A DNA stretch of 64,000 nt from Poriferisodalis sp965204195 (GTDB lineage: Bacteria > Actinomycetota > Acidimicrobiia > Acidimicrobiales > Poriferisodalaceae): positions 3,534,001 through 3,598,000 of the forward strand of contig NZ_OZ241975.1 of the NCBI RefSeq assembly GCF_965204195.1, read 5' to 3'. The notes under the pieces were generated by a model. It worked only from the letters and a program-made list of their open reading frames with translations, had not been told where the DNA came from and did not search any database. This document shows, in pieces, positions 34,345 through 43,945 of the stretch. The stretch's first letter is position 1; each line of letters opens with the position of its first letter. Both the position numbers and the translations under genes were made by a program.

Positions 34345-36348
34345 TCAGTCTTCGCTGGGGGCTTCGGCTGCGCGGGTGCGGATCTCCTCCACCACGCCCG
34401 CGTCGGCCAGCGTGGTGGTGTCGCCAAGCTGGCGGCCCTCGGCCACGTCGCGCAGCAGGCGGCGCATGATCTTGCCCGAGCGGGTCTTGGGCAGGTCCGG
34501 CACCAGCACTACCGCCTTGGGCCGTGCGATCGCGCCGAGCTTGGTTGCGACGTGCTGGCGTACTTCGGCGCGCAGCTCATCGGTGGCGTCGTGGCCGCCT
34601 CGCAAGATCACGTAGCCCACGATGGCCTGGCCGGTGGTGGCGTCGGTTGCGCCTACCACGGCGGCCTCGGCCACCGACGGGTGGTCGACCAGCGCCGACT
34701 CCACCTCGGTGGTGGAGATGCGGTGGCCCGAGACGTTCATCACGTCGTCGACACGGCCGAGCAGCCACAGGTAGCCGTCGTCGTCGAGCTTGGCGCCGTC
34801 GCCGGCGAAGTAGCGGCCTTCGTACGTGCTCCAGTAGGTCTCGCGGTAGCGCTCGGGATCGCCCCAGATGCCCCGCAGCATCGACGGCCACGGCTCGGTA
34901 ATGGTCAGGTAGCCGCCGCCCCGTTGGACCGGGTTGCCGGCGTCGTCCACCAGCTCCACCGTGATGCCCGGCAACGCGTGGGTTGCCGAGCCGGGCTTGG
35001 TGGTGGTGACGCCCGGCAGCGGGGTGATCATGTGGCCGCCGGTCTCGGTCTGCCACCACGTGTCCACGATGGGGCAGGTGCCCCCGCCGATGTGTGTGTG
35101 GTACCACATCCAGGCCTCGGGGTTGATGGGCTCGCCGACCGTGCCGAGCACACGCAGGCTGGACAGGTCGTGCCGCTCGACCTCGGTCGCGCCCCACTTC
35201 ATGAAGGTGCGGATGGCGGTGGGGGCCGTGTAGAGCTGGGTCACGCCGTAGCGCTCGATGATGTCCCACAGCCGGTCCTTGGGCCAGCTCGCCCGGTCTC
35301 CGTCGCGGAATTCGGGGCGCGGAGTGTCGGGCGTGCCCTCGTACATCACCGACGAGGCGCCATTGGCGAGCGGCCCGTACACGATGTAGCTGTGACCGGT
35401 CACCCAGCCGATGTCGGCCGCGCACCAGAAAACGTCGACGTCGGGCTTGAGGTCGAACACATAGCGGTGCGTGAACGCCACTTGGGTGAGGTAACCGCCG
35501 GTGGTGTGCATGATGCCCTTGGGCTTGGCCGTGGTGCCAGACGTGTACAGCAGGTACAGCAGGTCCTCGGAGTCCATGTGCTCGGGCGGGCAGTCGGCCG
35601 AAGCGCCCTCCATCAGGTCGTGGTACCAGTGGTCGACGCTGTCGTTCCAGGAGACGTCCTGGCCGGTGCGCCGCACGACGACCACGTTCTCGATAGTGGT
35701 GGTGGCCTCGACCGAGGCGTCGGCGGTGTCTTTCAGGCCGAAGGGCTCGCCGCGCCGGTAGCCGCCGTCGGCGGTGATGAGCAGCTTGGCCGACGCGTCG
35801 TCGATGCGGTCCGACAGCGAGTCGGCGGAGAACCCGCCGAACACCACCGAGTGGGCGGCGCCGATGCGGGCGCAGGCCAGCATCGCCACCGGCAGCTCGG
35901 GGATCATCGGCATGTAGATGCACACACGGTCGCCCCGCTGCACGCCAAGGCCTTTCAGCACGTTGGCGAACTGGCACACCTCGTCGAGCAGGTCGGCATA
36001 GGTGATGGTGCGGGTGTCGCCGGGCTCGCCTTCCCACCAGTAGGCCACCTTGTCGCCGCGGCCGGCGTCGACGTGGCGGTCGAGGCAGTTGTACGACACG
36101 TTGAGCGTGCCGCCCAAGAACCACTTCGCGAACGGCAGATCCCACTCGAGCACGGTGTGGAAGTCGTTGAACCAGGTGACGTGCTCGCGGGCCTGGCGGG
36201 CCCAGAACTCCAACCGGTCCGCGGCAGCCTCGTCGTACAGCGACCGGTCTGCGGTCAGCGCCGCCGAGCGGAAGCTGCCCGCGGGCTCGAAGACACGGTC
36301 TTCGACGTAGTAGTCCTCGATCGTCGCCTCGGTGCTCGTGTCAGCCAT
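34345..36348 (-). CDS. acs: Acetyl-CoA synthetase
   Basis: 667 residues, full length. An AMP-forming ligase that activates acetate. The adenylation motifs are LLYTSGTTAKPKG and DTWWQTETGGHMITP; the CoA and hinge region is YFAGDGAKLDDDGYLWLLGR; and the C-terminal acetylation site is PKTRSGKIMRR, so activity is probably controlled by Lys acetylation. The ATG at 36348 has AGGGG 5 nt upstream and matches the family start; an upstream in-frame extension is not supported. Confidence 0.96.
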   Translation of the reverse strand: MADTSTEATIEDYYVEDRVFEPAGSFRSAALTADRSLYDEAAADRLEFWARQAREHVTWFNDFHTVLEWDLPFAKWFLGGTLNVSYNCLDRHVDAGRGDKVAYWWEGEPGDTRTITYADLLDEVCQFANVLKGLGVQRGDRVCIYMPMIPELPVAMLACARIGAAHSVVFGGFSADSLSDRIDDASAKLLITADGGYRRGEPFGLKDTADASVEATTTIENVVVVRRTGQDVSWNDSVDHWYHDLMEGASADCPPEHMDSEDLLYLLYTSGTTAKPKGIMHTTGGYLTQVAFTHRYVFDLKPDVDVFWCAADIGWVTGHSYIVYGPLANGASSVMYEGTPDTPRPEFRDGDRASWPKDRLWDIIERYGVTQLYTAPTAIRTFMKWGATEVERHDLSSLRVLGTVGEPINPEAWMWYHTHIGGGTCPIVDTWWQTETGGHMITPLPGVTTTKPGSATHALPGITVELVDDAGNPVQRGGGYLTITEPWPSMLRGIWGDPERYRETYWSTYEGRYFAGDGAKLDDDGYLWLLGRVDDVMNVSGHRISTTEVESALVDHPSVAEAAVVGATDATTGQAIVGYVILRGGHDATDELRAEVRQHVATKLGAIARPKAVVLVPDLPKTRSGKIMRRLLRDVAEGRQLGDTTTLADAGVVEEIRTRAAEAPSED

Positions 36349-36505
36349 CGGTGCCCCTGTCTCGTCGTGCAGGCGGTGTGCGAGTGCGGCTCGGGCCAGC
36401 GTCGCGTGCAAAGCCCGGACCTGCTCAGCCAGATTCGCAGAGTAGTGGGCCTCCGTCCGACGCCTCACGTGCGTGCCGGTCGGCCGGCGGGCTGGTTGCC
36501 GGCGC

Positions 36506-37537
36506 TCAGCCGACTCGCCACTCGGCGGCCCAGAAGGCGCCCATGCCGCCGGGGTCGGTGAGCGCGGCTGCTTCGTCGAGCAGCGTCCGGGCGGCAAAAG
36601 TGTCGGCCGTCGGGTTGGATCGGCTTCGTTGCCAGCGTGCCCGCGCCTTCGCCGTCATGGACTCGATGCCGGCCCCAATAAGCCAATCGACCTGAGTGCT
36701 CAACGTCGCACCGGGCGGCAGCTGGTCGAAGGCCACGTCGCAGGTGATGTCTGCGGTGCCTGGCGCATGCAGCGGGTTCTGTCCACGGCGTTGGGACCGG
36801 TAGGTGCGCAGCCACTCGCTCTGCGGACGCTGTGCCAGCTCGGTAGTGCGGCGCACGCCGTAGTCGAACATCAGCAGCCGGCCTCGCTCGAGCGATCGCA
36901 GCGCCCGGCGGACCCAGACCGCCGCTTTCAGCTGCAGTGGCACGCGCGCACCCGGTGCGGCGCCCGGCGCCAACGTCTCGGCCATCGCCGCCGCATCGGC
37001 AGGCGCCTCCCGCAGCACTTCGGCGGAACCTTCGGGCGCCACATGTATCTCCTGCCAGCCAGCCTCTGAGCGTTCCAGCAAGCGGAACGGCAGGTTGTCG
37101 AGCAGCTCGTTGGCGAGCACGACGCCCACGAAGGGGCCATCGGGAAGATCCGGCGCTGCGCGGACGGGCTGGGACTCGCCGATTGCCTCCAGCGCCTCGG
37201 CGCGCTGGCGCGCCACGCGCTCGACCATCACGTACTGCAGTGCGTCGCTGCACTCCTCGACGTGCGCGAGCACATCGCGGCACAGCGTCCCGCGGCCGGC
37301 GCCGCCCTCGACCACTACGAGTGGACTGGGCCGGCCCAAGTCATCCCATGTGCGATCCAGGTAACCGGCGATGCTCTGGGCGAACAGCGTGCCCAGCTCG
37401 GGTGATGTCGCAAAATCGCCGCCTTGAGCCGCCGGTCGTCCTCCGCGCACGTAGAAACCCGAAGCGCCATACAGCGCCTCATCCATGAACTCGTCGAAGC
37501 GACGGATGTCAGGCATGCGACTGGGCGCCGGGACCAT
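36506..37537 (-). CDS. SAM-dependent methyltransferase, NDUFAF7/MidA (COG1565) family
   Basis: 343 residues. Family marks are FMDEALYGASGFYVRGG near the N-terminus, GDFATSPELGTLFAQSIAGY, the SAM motif VVVEGGAGRGTLCRDVL and VLANELLDNLPFRLL. The mitochondrial homologue NDUFAF7 methylates an Arg of the complex I 49-kDa subunit (the NuoD equivalent) and is needed for complex I assembly. This gene lies directly after the nuoN end of a complex I operon on the same strand (16 bp), which supports a similar role. That function in bacteria is inference. Confidence 0.88.
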   Translation of the reverse strand: MVPAPSRMPDIRRFDEFMDEALYGASGFYVRGGRPAAQGGDFATSPELGTLFAQSIAGYLDRTWDDLGRPSPLVVVEGGAGRGTLCRDVLAHVEECSDALQYVMVERVARQRAEALEAIGESQPVRAAPDLPDGPFVGVVLANELLDNLPFRLLERSEAGWQEIHVAPEGSAEVLREAPADAAAMAETLAPGAAPGARVPLQLKAAVWVRRALRSLERGRLLMFDYGVRRTTELAQRPQSEWLRTYRSQRRGQNPLHAPGTADITCDVAFDQLPPGATLSTQVDWLIGAGIESMTAKARARWQRSRSNPTADTFAARTLLDEAAALTDPGGMGAFWAAEWRVG

Positions 37538-37552
37538 GCACCCGGCCAGTGC

Positions 37553-39217
37553 TCAGCCGCCGAAGTGGAATGTTGCCACGTCGCCGAAGTGACTCACCAG
37601 ACCCGGGAGAACGCCGAACGCCACGGTGGCGATCGCAGTGATCGCCAGCGCGGCGGCCAGTGCTCCGGTCATCGGGATCCGCCCCGGGGTGAAGCGCACC
37701 ATCGTGGCCTGACGAGTCTCGGTGGCCAACCATGCATCGCCGTGCTCGTCCTGCTCGGCCGTCGCATCGGCGACGTCGAGCTCGTCGCCGTCGTCGCCCC
37801 CAGAATCGACGCCCAACGCCACCGTCTCGGGCACCGGCTGGAACCACATCTGCACCAGCACCCGGGCGTAGTAGCCGAAGGCGATCACCGCGTTGACGGC
37901 CACGATGACGGCGAGCACCCAACCGGCGGGCGTACCCGCACCGGCGAGGGCCCAGAAGACAACGAACTTGGCGAACCAACCGCTCGCCGGCGGTATGCCG
38001 GCCAGGGCCGCCAGGAACAGCGTCATCAGCACTGCCATGCCCGGCGCGTAGCTGAACAGCCCGCCATAGCTCGAGATCTCGCCTGAGCGGGTCCGCCGCG
38101 ACACTGCCAGCACCACGCTGAACGCGCCCAAGTTCATGAAGGCATAGATGACGGCATACACGACAATCGCGAAGTAGGGCGTCGTGATGATGTCGGTGCC
38201 CGGCAATTGCCAGGCGTCGTCTTCGAACGCCACGGCGAAGGGCGCCAGCATGAAGCCGCCCTGCGCCACGCCCGAGTAGGCCAGCATCCGCACGATGTTC
38301 GTCTGGCGCAGCGCGATCAGGTTGCCGACGGTCATCGTCACCGCGGCCAGCACCCAGAAGAACGGCTGCACCACATCGGCAGCCCCCTCGAAGGCCACAA
38401 ACACGAGTCCCAGCAGCGCCACAAAGCCCGCTGCCTTCGACGCCACCGACAGGAACGCCGTCACCGGCGTCGGGGCACCCTCGTAGGTGTCGGGCGCCCA
38501 GGTGTGGAACGGCACCGCCGACACCTTGAAGGCAAAGCCGATCAGCACGAACAGGATCGCCACGATGACGATCGGGCTTGCGCCCTCGCCCGTCAGCGCG
38601 GCAGCAATGGTGCCGAAATCGGTGTCGCCGGCCACGCCGAACACCAGCGACATGCCGTACAGCATCACCGCCGAGGCAAAGACCCCCATCAGGTAGTACT
38701 TCAAGCCGGCCTCGTTGGACCGCGGCCCGCCCTTGCGCCAAGCAGCCAGCATGTACGCCGGGATCGACAGCAGCTCCAGCGCCACGAACACGCTCACCAG
38801 GTCTCGCGAGCTGGCCATCATCACCATGCCCAGCAGCGACGTCAGCAGCAGCGTGTAGTACTCGTTCTCGTAGTAGTCGCCCTCGCGCACATAGTCGACC
38901 GACATGAGCACGACCACGTAGCCGACCAAGATGAACAGCGCCTTGAGCACCAGCGAGAAGTCGTCGACTACGTAGGCCCCGCCGAACATGGGTCGCTCAG
39001 CGCCGTCCACCGCCAGCGTCAGGATCGGCACGAGCGTGACCAGCAGACCGATGCCGGCGAGCGTCGGCATCATCCGCTTGGCCTTGTCGTCGAGCGCGAT
39101 GTCGGCGACGGTCACCAGCGTGCCGACCGCGAGCAGGGTCAATTCGGGCGCGAGCGCGTGCCAGTCAAGATCCGGCCGCACAAACGCGAGCATCGAACCA
39201 AGGTTCATCGTCGGCAC
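37553..39217 (-). CDS. nuoN: NADH-quinone oxidoreductase subunit N (operon 1)
   Basis: 554 residues, an antiporter-like membrane subunit with about 14 helices. Signatures are EAGLKYYLMGVFASAVMLYG, FLVG-like KVSAVPFHTWAPDTYEGAP and MLAYSGVAQGGFML. A hydrophilic Asp/Glu-rich segment of about 30 residues (about 485-515) lies before the last helix. A GTG or the ATG three codons on (39208) may be the start. Last subunit gene of the operon. Confidence 0.95.
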   Translation of the reverse strand: MPTMNLGSMLAFVRPDLDWHALAPELTLLAVGTLVTVADIALDDKAKRMMPTLAGIGLLVTLVPILTLAVDGAERPMFGGAYVVDDFSLVLKALFILVGYVVVLMSVDYVREGDYYENEYYTLLLTSLLGMVMMASSRDLVSVFVALELLSIPAYMLAAWRKGGPRSNEAGLKYYLMGVFASAVMLYGMSLVFGVAGDTDFGTIAAALTGEGASPIVIVAILFVLIGFAFKVSAVPFHTWAPDTYEGAPTPVTAFLSVASKAAGFVALLGLVFVAFEGAADVVQPFFWVLAAVTMTVGNLIALRQTNIVRMLAYSGVAQGGFMLAPFAVAFEDDAWQLPGTDIITTPYFAIVVYAVIYAFMNLGAFSVVLAVSRRTRSGEISSYGGLFSYAPGMAVLMTLFLAALAGIPPASGWFAKFVVFWALAGAGTPAGWVLAVIVAVNAVIAFGYYARVLVQMWFQPVPETVALGVDSGGDDGDELDVADATAEQDEHGDAWLATETRQATMVRFTPGRIPMTGALAAALAITAIATVAFGVLPGLVSHFGDVATFHFGG

Positions 39218-39269
39218 CGCCTCACGACTGCCTCGACCGTCGTCTCACACCGGCGAACCCAGCCACGCT

Positions 39270-40859
39270 TCACCCGGTCTCCCATTCGCAGTCCTCGACC
39301 ACTGTCCCCACTGCCTCGCCGATGTCGCAGGCAATGTCGACGGAAACACCGTCGACCATGCCGAAGATCAGCCCGGGGACCCAGCCGAAGAGCACCATCG
39401 CGATGATGAGCGGCGTCCATGCGGCCCACTCGTAGCGGTTCACATCGGCGATTGTGTGGCCTTCCCATTCGGGCTTGGGCTCGCCGAACGCGCTGCGCTG
39501 GAACAGCCACAGCAGGTAGCCGGCAGCGAACACCGTGCCCACGGCGGCGATCACCATGTAGGTGCGGAACAGCCCCTCAGAGAGGCCCGCACCGGGGGCG
39601 TAGGCGGACAGGATCGCCGGGAACTCACCCCAGAAGCCCGCCAGGCCCGGCAGACCGAGCGATGCCATGGCGGAGATGGCCAGAATCCAGCCCATCCGTG
39701 GGGCCGATTTCAGCAGGCCGCCCAGCCGGCTGATCTCGAGCGTGTGGTAGCGCTCCTTCACCGAACCGGCCAAGAAGAACAGCATCCCGGTGATGATCCC
39801 GTGGGCCACCATGCCGAACACTGCGGCATTGATGCCGATCGGGGTGAGCGTGGCAATGCCCAGCATCACGAAGCCCATGTGCGCCACCGAGCTGAACGCG
39901 ATGAGGCGCTTCATGTCGGTCTGCGCCAGGCAGCCCAAGGCGCCGTAGATGATGCCGATCACCGCCAGCAGGCCGATCCAGGGCGCCCACGCCGCGGCGC
40001 CTTCGGGCAGGAACGGCAGGGCGATCCGCACGAAGCCGTAGGTGCCGAGCTTCAGCAGGATGGCCGCCAGGATCACCGAGCCCACAGTGGGCGCCTCGGT
40101 ATGCGCGTCGGGCAGCCACGTGTGGAAGGGGAACATCGGCACCTTGATGCCGAAACCCATGAACAGGCCCGCGAAGATGATTGCTTGGGTGCCCCGGGCC
40201 AGGTCGCCGCCGGCGGCATCCGCGAGCGCCTGCATGTCGAACGTGTTCAACGCCGTCCCGGCTTTGTTCGTGGCCACGAAGTACAACGCCACGAAGCTCA
40301 CGATCATCAGCGCCGAGCCGAACAGCGTGAACAGGAAGAACTTCAGCGAGGCGTAGCGACGGTTCTCGCCGCCCCACACGCCGATCATGAAGTACATCGG
40401 CAGCAGCACGACCTCGAAGAAGACGAAGAACAAGATGAGGTCCTGCGCCACGAAGGTGCCGTTCATGCCCGATGCCAGGATCAGCATCAGGATCAGGAAG
40501 GCCTTGGCGTTGCCCGGCTCGGGGATGTGCTCCCACGAGTAGATCACGCACAGCGGGATGATCACCATCGACAGGATCAGCAGCGGCAGCGACAGCCCGT
40601 CGAGCCCCAGGATGTAGTCGGCGTTGATCGCGTCGATCCAGCCCTTGTGCACGCCGAACTGCAGCTCGCCCGCCCTGCCGTAGTCGAAGGCGAACAGCAA
40701 GTACACGCCGACCGCCAGCGACGCCAGCGAGGCACCCAGCGCAATCGTCTTCAGCTCGAGTTCGCGAGCGCGCGGCACCGCCATCATCACGAGCGCGCCG
40801 ACGGCTGGCAGGAACACCGCGAGCGTCAGCGCCCAAGCTTCGAATCCAGTTGCGTCCAC
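39270..40859 (-). CDS. nuoM: NADH-quinone oxidoreductase subunit M (operon 1)
   Basis: 529 residues, a proton-pumping antiporter-like subunit. Signatures are FFVFFEVVLLPMYFMIGVWG (conserved Glu on helix 5), KVPMFPFHTWLPDAHTEAPT and LIAFSSVAHMGFVMLG (Lys/His pathway). It lies between nuoL and nuoN in the usual order. Confidence 0.96.
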   Translation of the reverse strand: MDATGFEAWALTLAVFLPAVGALVMMAVPRARELELKTIALGASLASLAVGVYLLFAFDYGRAGELQFGVHKGWIDAINADYILGLDGLSLPLLILSMVIIPLCVIYSWEHIPEPGNAKAFLILMLILASGMNGTFVAQDLILFFVFFEVVLLPMYFMIGVWGGENRRYASLKFFLFTLFGSALMIVSFVALYFVATNKAGTALNTFDMQALADAAGGDLARGTQAIIFAGLFMGFGIKVPMFPFHTWLPDAHTEAPTVGSVILAAILLKLGTYGFVRIALPFLPEGAAAWAPWIGLLAVIGIIYGALGCLAQTDMKRLIAFSSVAHMGFVMLGIATLTPIGINAAVFGMVAHGIITGMLFFLAGSVKERYHTLEISRLGGLLKSAPRMGWILAISAMASLGLPGLAGFWGEFPAILSAYAPGAGLSEGLFRTYMVIAAVGTVFAAGYLLWLFQRSAFGEPKPEWEGHTIADVNRYEWAAWTPLIIAMVLFGWVPGLIFGMVDGVSVDIACDIGEAVGTVVEDCEWETG

Positions 40860-40914
40860 TAGGAAGCTCCCTCTCGGTTACGACTCTGTCTGTTTGCCTG
40901 CGTCATCTCACTGC

Positions 40915-43116
40915 TCACAGCACGATCACGAAGACGATGGCGACCACGGCCGCTGTGCCGAACAGCAGCGAGCCGTAGTTCTGGACCTTGCCGGTCTGCA
41001 TCACCCGCAGACCCTGACCGCCCGCATCGGCACCGCTGCCGAGCGCGTTGACGGTGTTGTCGATGGTGCCCTGGTCGATCCAGCGGTACACCCAGCGGCC
41101 GCTGTCGCGTGCCCCCTCGCCGGCACGGTTGACCACCAGGTCGATCACGTTGTCGTTGAACCAGTTCGCGGCCCGGGCGATAGGCCTCTTGATCGAGCCG
41201 ATCACGATGTCGGTGTAGAGGTGGTCGAGGTAGTACTTCTGCTCGAGGAAGGTGTACCCCGCCTTGGCGTAGCGGTTCCGCTCGGTGAGCCCGTGCGGCC
41301 CCGCGTTGCGCCAGAAGTACATGAACGTGATGGCGATGCCGGTCAGCGCCAGCCCGAGGCCCACGAGTGCCAGCCAGAACGACGGGTCGGGGTGCGACAG
41401 CCCGACCGCATTCAGGTAGTGGGTGGGCTCGGCGTAGGTCTGCACCAGATGCGCGAAGCCTTCGAGACCGAACACCCTCATCACCGGCGTCGGCAGGTTG
41501 AACACACCGGCCACCACTGCCATGACCGCCAGGATCCACAACGGCACAGTCATCACCTTGGGCGACTCGTGCGGGTGGCCATGGCCCCGGTACTCGCCCC
41601 AGAACGTGTACCAGATCACCCGGGTCATGTAGGCGGCGGTGAGCAGCGCCACCACGCAGCCGAAGATCAGCATCAGCGGGTACCAGCTCTCTTGCCCCGC
41701 TAAGGCCCCGAGCAGGATCTCGTCTTTCGACCAGAAGCCCGCGAACGGGAACACGCCCGCCAGCGCCAGCGTCGCGATCACGAACGTCTTGTAGGTGTGC
41801 GGCATGTACTTGCGCAGGCCGCCCATCTCGCGCATGTCGAAGGTGTGGTGGGCGGCGTGGCTGACCGAGCCGGCCCCCAGGAACAGGCAGGCCTTGAAGA
41901 AGGCGTGCGTGAACAGGTGGAACATGGCGGCGGTCCAGGCGCCCACGCCCAGCGCCATCACCATGTAGCCGAGCTGGCTGACGGTGCTGTAGGCCAGCAC
42001 CTTCTTGATGTCCCACTGGGCGAAGGCCAGCCCGGCGCCGATCAGCGCAGTGAAGCCGCCGATGAACGCCATCAGGTTGATCGACGAGGTGCCGATGGAG
42101 AATCCCTCGAAGAACACCGGGTACAGCCGGCCGATCATGAACACGCCCGCCACGACCATGGTCGCGGCATGAATCAGCGCGGAGACCGGGGTGGGCCCGG
42201 CCATGGCGTCGGGCAGCCACGTGTGCAGCGGGAACTGTCCCGACTTGGAGCACACCGCCGCCATCAGCGCGATCGACGCCATCAGCAGGGCGAAGTGCTC
42301 CGGGTGGGGGCCTGAGCCTTGGCTCGCTAAGCCGATCTCCGTGTTGATGTCGTGAATGCTGAACGTTTCGAACTCGCCGAACAGGATGATGACGCCGACC
42401 AGCAGGCCGATGTCGCCGACACGGTTCGTCAGGAAGGCCTTCACGGCCGCGTCGGTGTTGGGGCGTTCCTCCCACCAATGCCCGATCAGCACGAAGCTGC
42501 ACACGCCCACCAGCTCCCAGCCCACGATCATCTGGACCAGGTTCTGGGCCATGACGAAGAAGAGCATCGAGGCGGTGAACAGGCTCAGGAAGGCGTAGTA
42601 ATGGACGAATCGCCGGTCGCCCTTGACGTACTCGCTGGAATAGATGTGCACCAGCAACGAGATCGACGTCACCACGATCAGCAGCAGCACCGTCTGGCCG
42701 TCCACCAATGTGCCAATGGCAAAGCTGGCGCCTCCGCTCGACCACCAGCCTTCGATCTTGGGTTCGACTGGCTTGGTGGTGGCGTAGCCATGTCCGTCGC
42801 CGCCGTGGCCGTCGTCTTCGGCAGCGAGATGCAGCTCGCCGTCAAGCCCGCCGGCGCTTGAAGCGCTCAGCCCCTCGTTGACTGCGATCTGGGCGTGCTC
42901 GGTGTCGCCGGACTTGGACGCAGTGCTGTCTTCCACCCGGGTGATCCACGAGACCGCCGCGATCATCGAGAGCACCCACACGATGCCCACGGCGGTGATG
43001 CCCACCTTGTGGACCCGCTCGACGCCGATGACGCTGCGGCCGAACAGCAGGATGACGAGGAACGAGACCGCCGGGATCAGCGGGATGAGAAACGCGTTCT
43101 CCAGAATCCAGTCCAT
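40915..43116 (-). CDS. nuoL: NADH-quinone oxidoreductase subunit L (operon 1)
   Basis: 733 residues, the largest pump subunit, including the long lateral helix and extra C-terminal membrane helix. Signatures are QNLVQMIVGWELVGVCSF, KSGQFPLHTWLPDAMAGPTP and KVLAYSTVSQLGYMVMALG. A hydrophilic insertion of about 65 residues (about 62-130), rich in Asp, Glu, Gly and His, sits between the first two helices. It makes this protein longer than the usual 610-650. Confidence 0.96.
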   Translation of the reverse strand: MDWILENAFLIPLIPAVSFLVILLFGRSVIGVERVHKVGITAVGIVWVLSMIAAVSWITRVEDSTASKSGDTEHAQIAVNEGLSASSAGGLDGELHLAAEDDGHGGDGHGYATTKPVEPKIEGWWSSGGASFAIGTLVDGQTVLLLIVVTSISLLVHIYSSEYVKGDRRFVHYYAFLSLFTASMLFFVMAQNLVQMIVGWELVGVCSFVLIGHWWEERPNTDAAVKAFLTNRVGDIGLLVGVIILFGEFETFSIHDINTEIGLASQGSGPHPEHFALLMASIALMAAVCSKSGQFPLHTWLPDAMAGPTPVSALIHAATMVVAGVFMIGRLYPVFFEGFSIGTSSINLMAFIGGFTALIGAGLAFAQWDIKKVLAYSTVSQLGYMVMALGVGAWTAAMFHLFTHAFFKACLFLGAGSVSHAAHHTFDMREMGGLRKYMPHTYKTFVIATLALAGVFPFAGFWSKDEILLGALAGQESWYPLMLIFGCVVALLTAAYMTRVIWYTFWGEYRGHGHPHESPKVMTVPLWILAVMAVVAGVFNLPTPVMRVFGLEGFAHLVQTYAEPTHYLNAVGLSHPDPSFWLALVGLGLALTGIAITFMYFWRNAGPHGLTERNRYAKAGYTFLEQKYYLDHLYTDIVIGSIKRPIARAANWFNDNVIDLVVNRAGEGARDSGRWVYRWIDQGTIDNTVNALGSGADAGGQGLRVMQTGKVQNYGSLLFGTAAVVAIVFVIVL

Positions 43117-43126
43117 ACGCGCGCGC

Positions 43127-43426
43127 TCAGCCCTTCATCAGGTCGAACTCGTCGACCGCGATCGACTTGCGGTTGCGATACAGCAGCAGCACGATGGCCA
43201 GGCCCACGCCGACCTCGGCCGCTGCGACCGCAATGATGAACAGGGCGAAGACCTGCCCCGACACCACGTCGTGCTGCAGCCCGAACGCCACCAGGTTGAG
43301 GTTGACGGCGTTCAGCATCAGCTCGATCGACATCAGCACCATCACGCCGTTGCGGCGCGCCAGCACGCCGTAGACGCCGACGGCAAACAGCAAGGCACCG
43401 AGCAGCAGGAACTGGTTCAGCAACAT
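43127..43426 (-). CDS. nuoK: NADH-quinone oxidoreductase subunit K (operon 1)
   Basis: 99 residues with three transmembrane helices and the two conserved buried acids: Glu in MSIELMLNAVNLN and Glu in AVAAAEVGVGLAIVL. It is part of the proton channel connecting the quinone site to the antiporter subunits. The gene lies 10 bp upstream of nuoL. Confidence 0.95.
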   Translation of the reverse strand: MLLNQFLLLGALLFAVGVYGVLARRNGVMVLMSIELMLNAVNLNLVAFGLQHDVVSGQVFALFIIAVAAAEVGVGLAIVLLLYRNRKSIAVDEFDLMKG

Positions 43427-43442
43427 GAACTCAACCCCCGCC

Positions 43443-43937
43443 TCAGTCCCTGCGCGCCAGCACGACGGCGCCTATCAGTGCGGCCAGCAGAAGCACCGAG
43501 ACGGCTTCGAACGGGATGATGTATTGGGAGAAGACCGAGTCGGACACGTCAGCCGTGCGGAACACCGTGTTGTCGGTGGCCAGCGAGTCGGTGCCGAAGC
43601 GGTCGATGAGGGCATACACGGTGATGCCGCCCAAGGCCAGCGCCGACAGTGCGGCAACCGGCCAAGTGGCCCCGGTCATCTGGGGTATTCGCCCGATCGG
43701 CGCCCGGGTCAGCATGATGCCGAACAGGAACAGCACCATCACGGCGCCGATGTAGACGAGCACCTGCGTGGTGGCAATGAATTCGGCGGTGAGGAGCACG
43801 TAGTTGGCTGCGAGACCGCCCAGCACAGCCACCAGGAACAGGGCTGCGTGCACGATGTTGCGCGTCGTCACCATCCCCAGCGCGGCCGCCACGGTGATGG
43901 CCGCGATGATGCCGAAGGCGATGTTCTGCGCAAGCAT
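43443..43937 (-). CDS. nuoJ: NADH-quinone oxidoreductase subunit J (operon 1)
   Basis: 164 residues, about five transmembrane helices. The helix-3 pi-bulge region reads EFIATTQVLVYIGAVMVLFLF and the final helices are typical (IIPFEAVSVLLLAALIGAVV). The hydrophilic C-terminal tail is very short. Confidence 0.94.
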   Translation of the reverse strand: MLAQNIAFGIIAAITVAAALGMVTTRNIVHAALFLVAVLGGLAANYVLLTAEFIATTQVLVYIGAVMVLFLFGIMLTRAPIGRIPQMTGATWPVAALSALALGGITVYALIDRFGTDSLATDNTVFRTADVSDSVFSQYIIPFEAVSVLLLAALIGAVVLARRD

Positions 43938-43945
43938 CGGGCGTC

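Noticed and set aside
34216..36561. A 781-residue plus-strand open frame opposite acs
   Set aside because: It mirrors the intact acetyl-CoA synthetase on the other strand; codon bias in high-GC DNA produces such frames.
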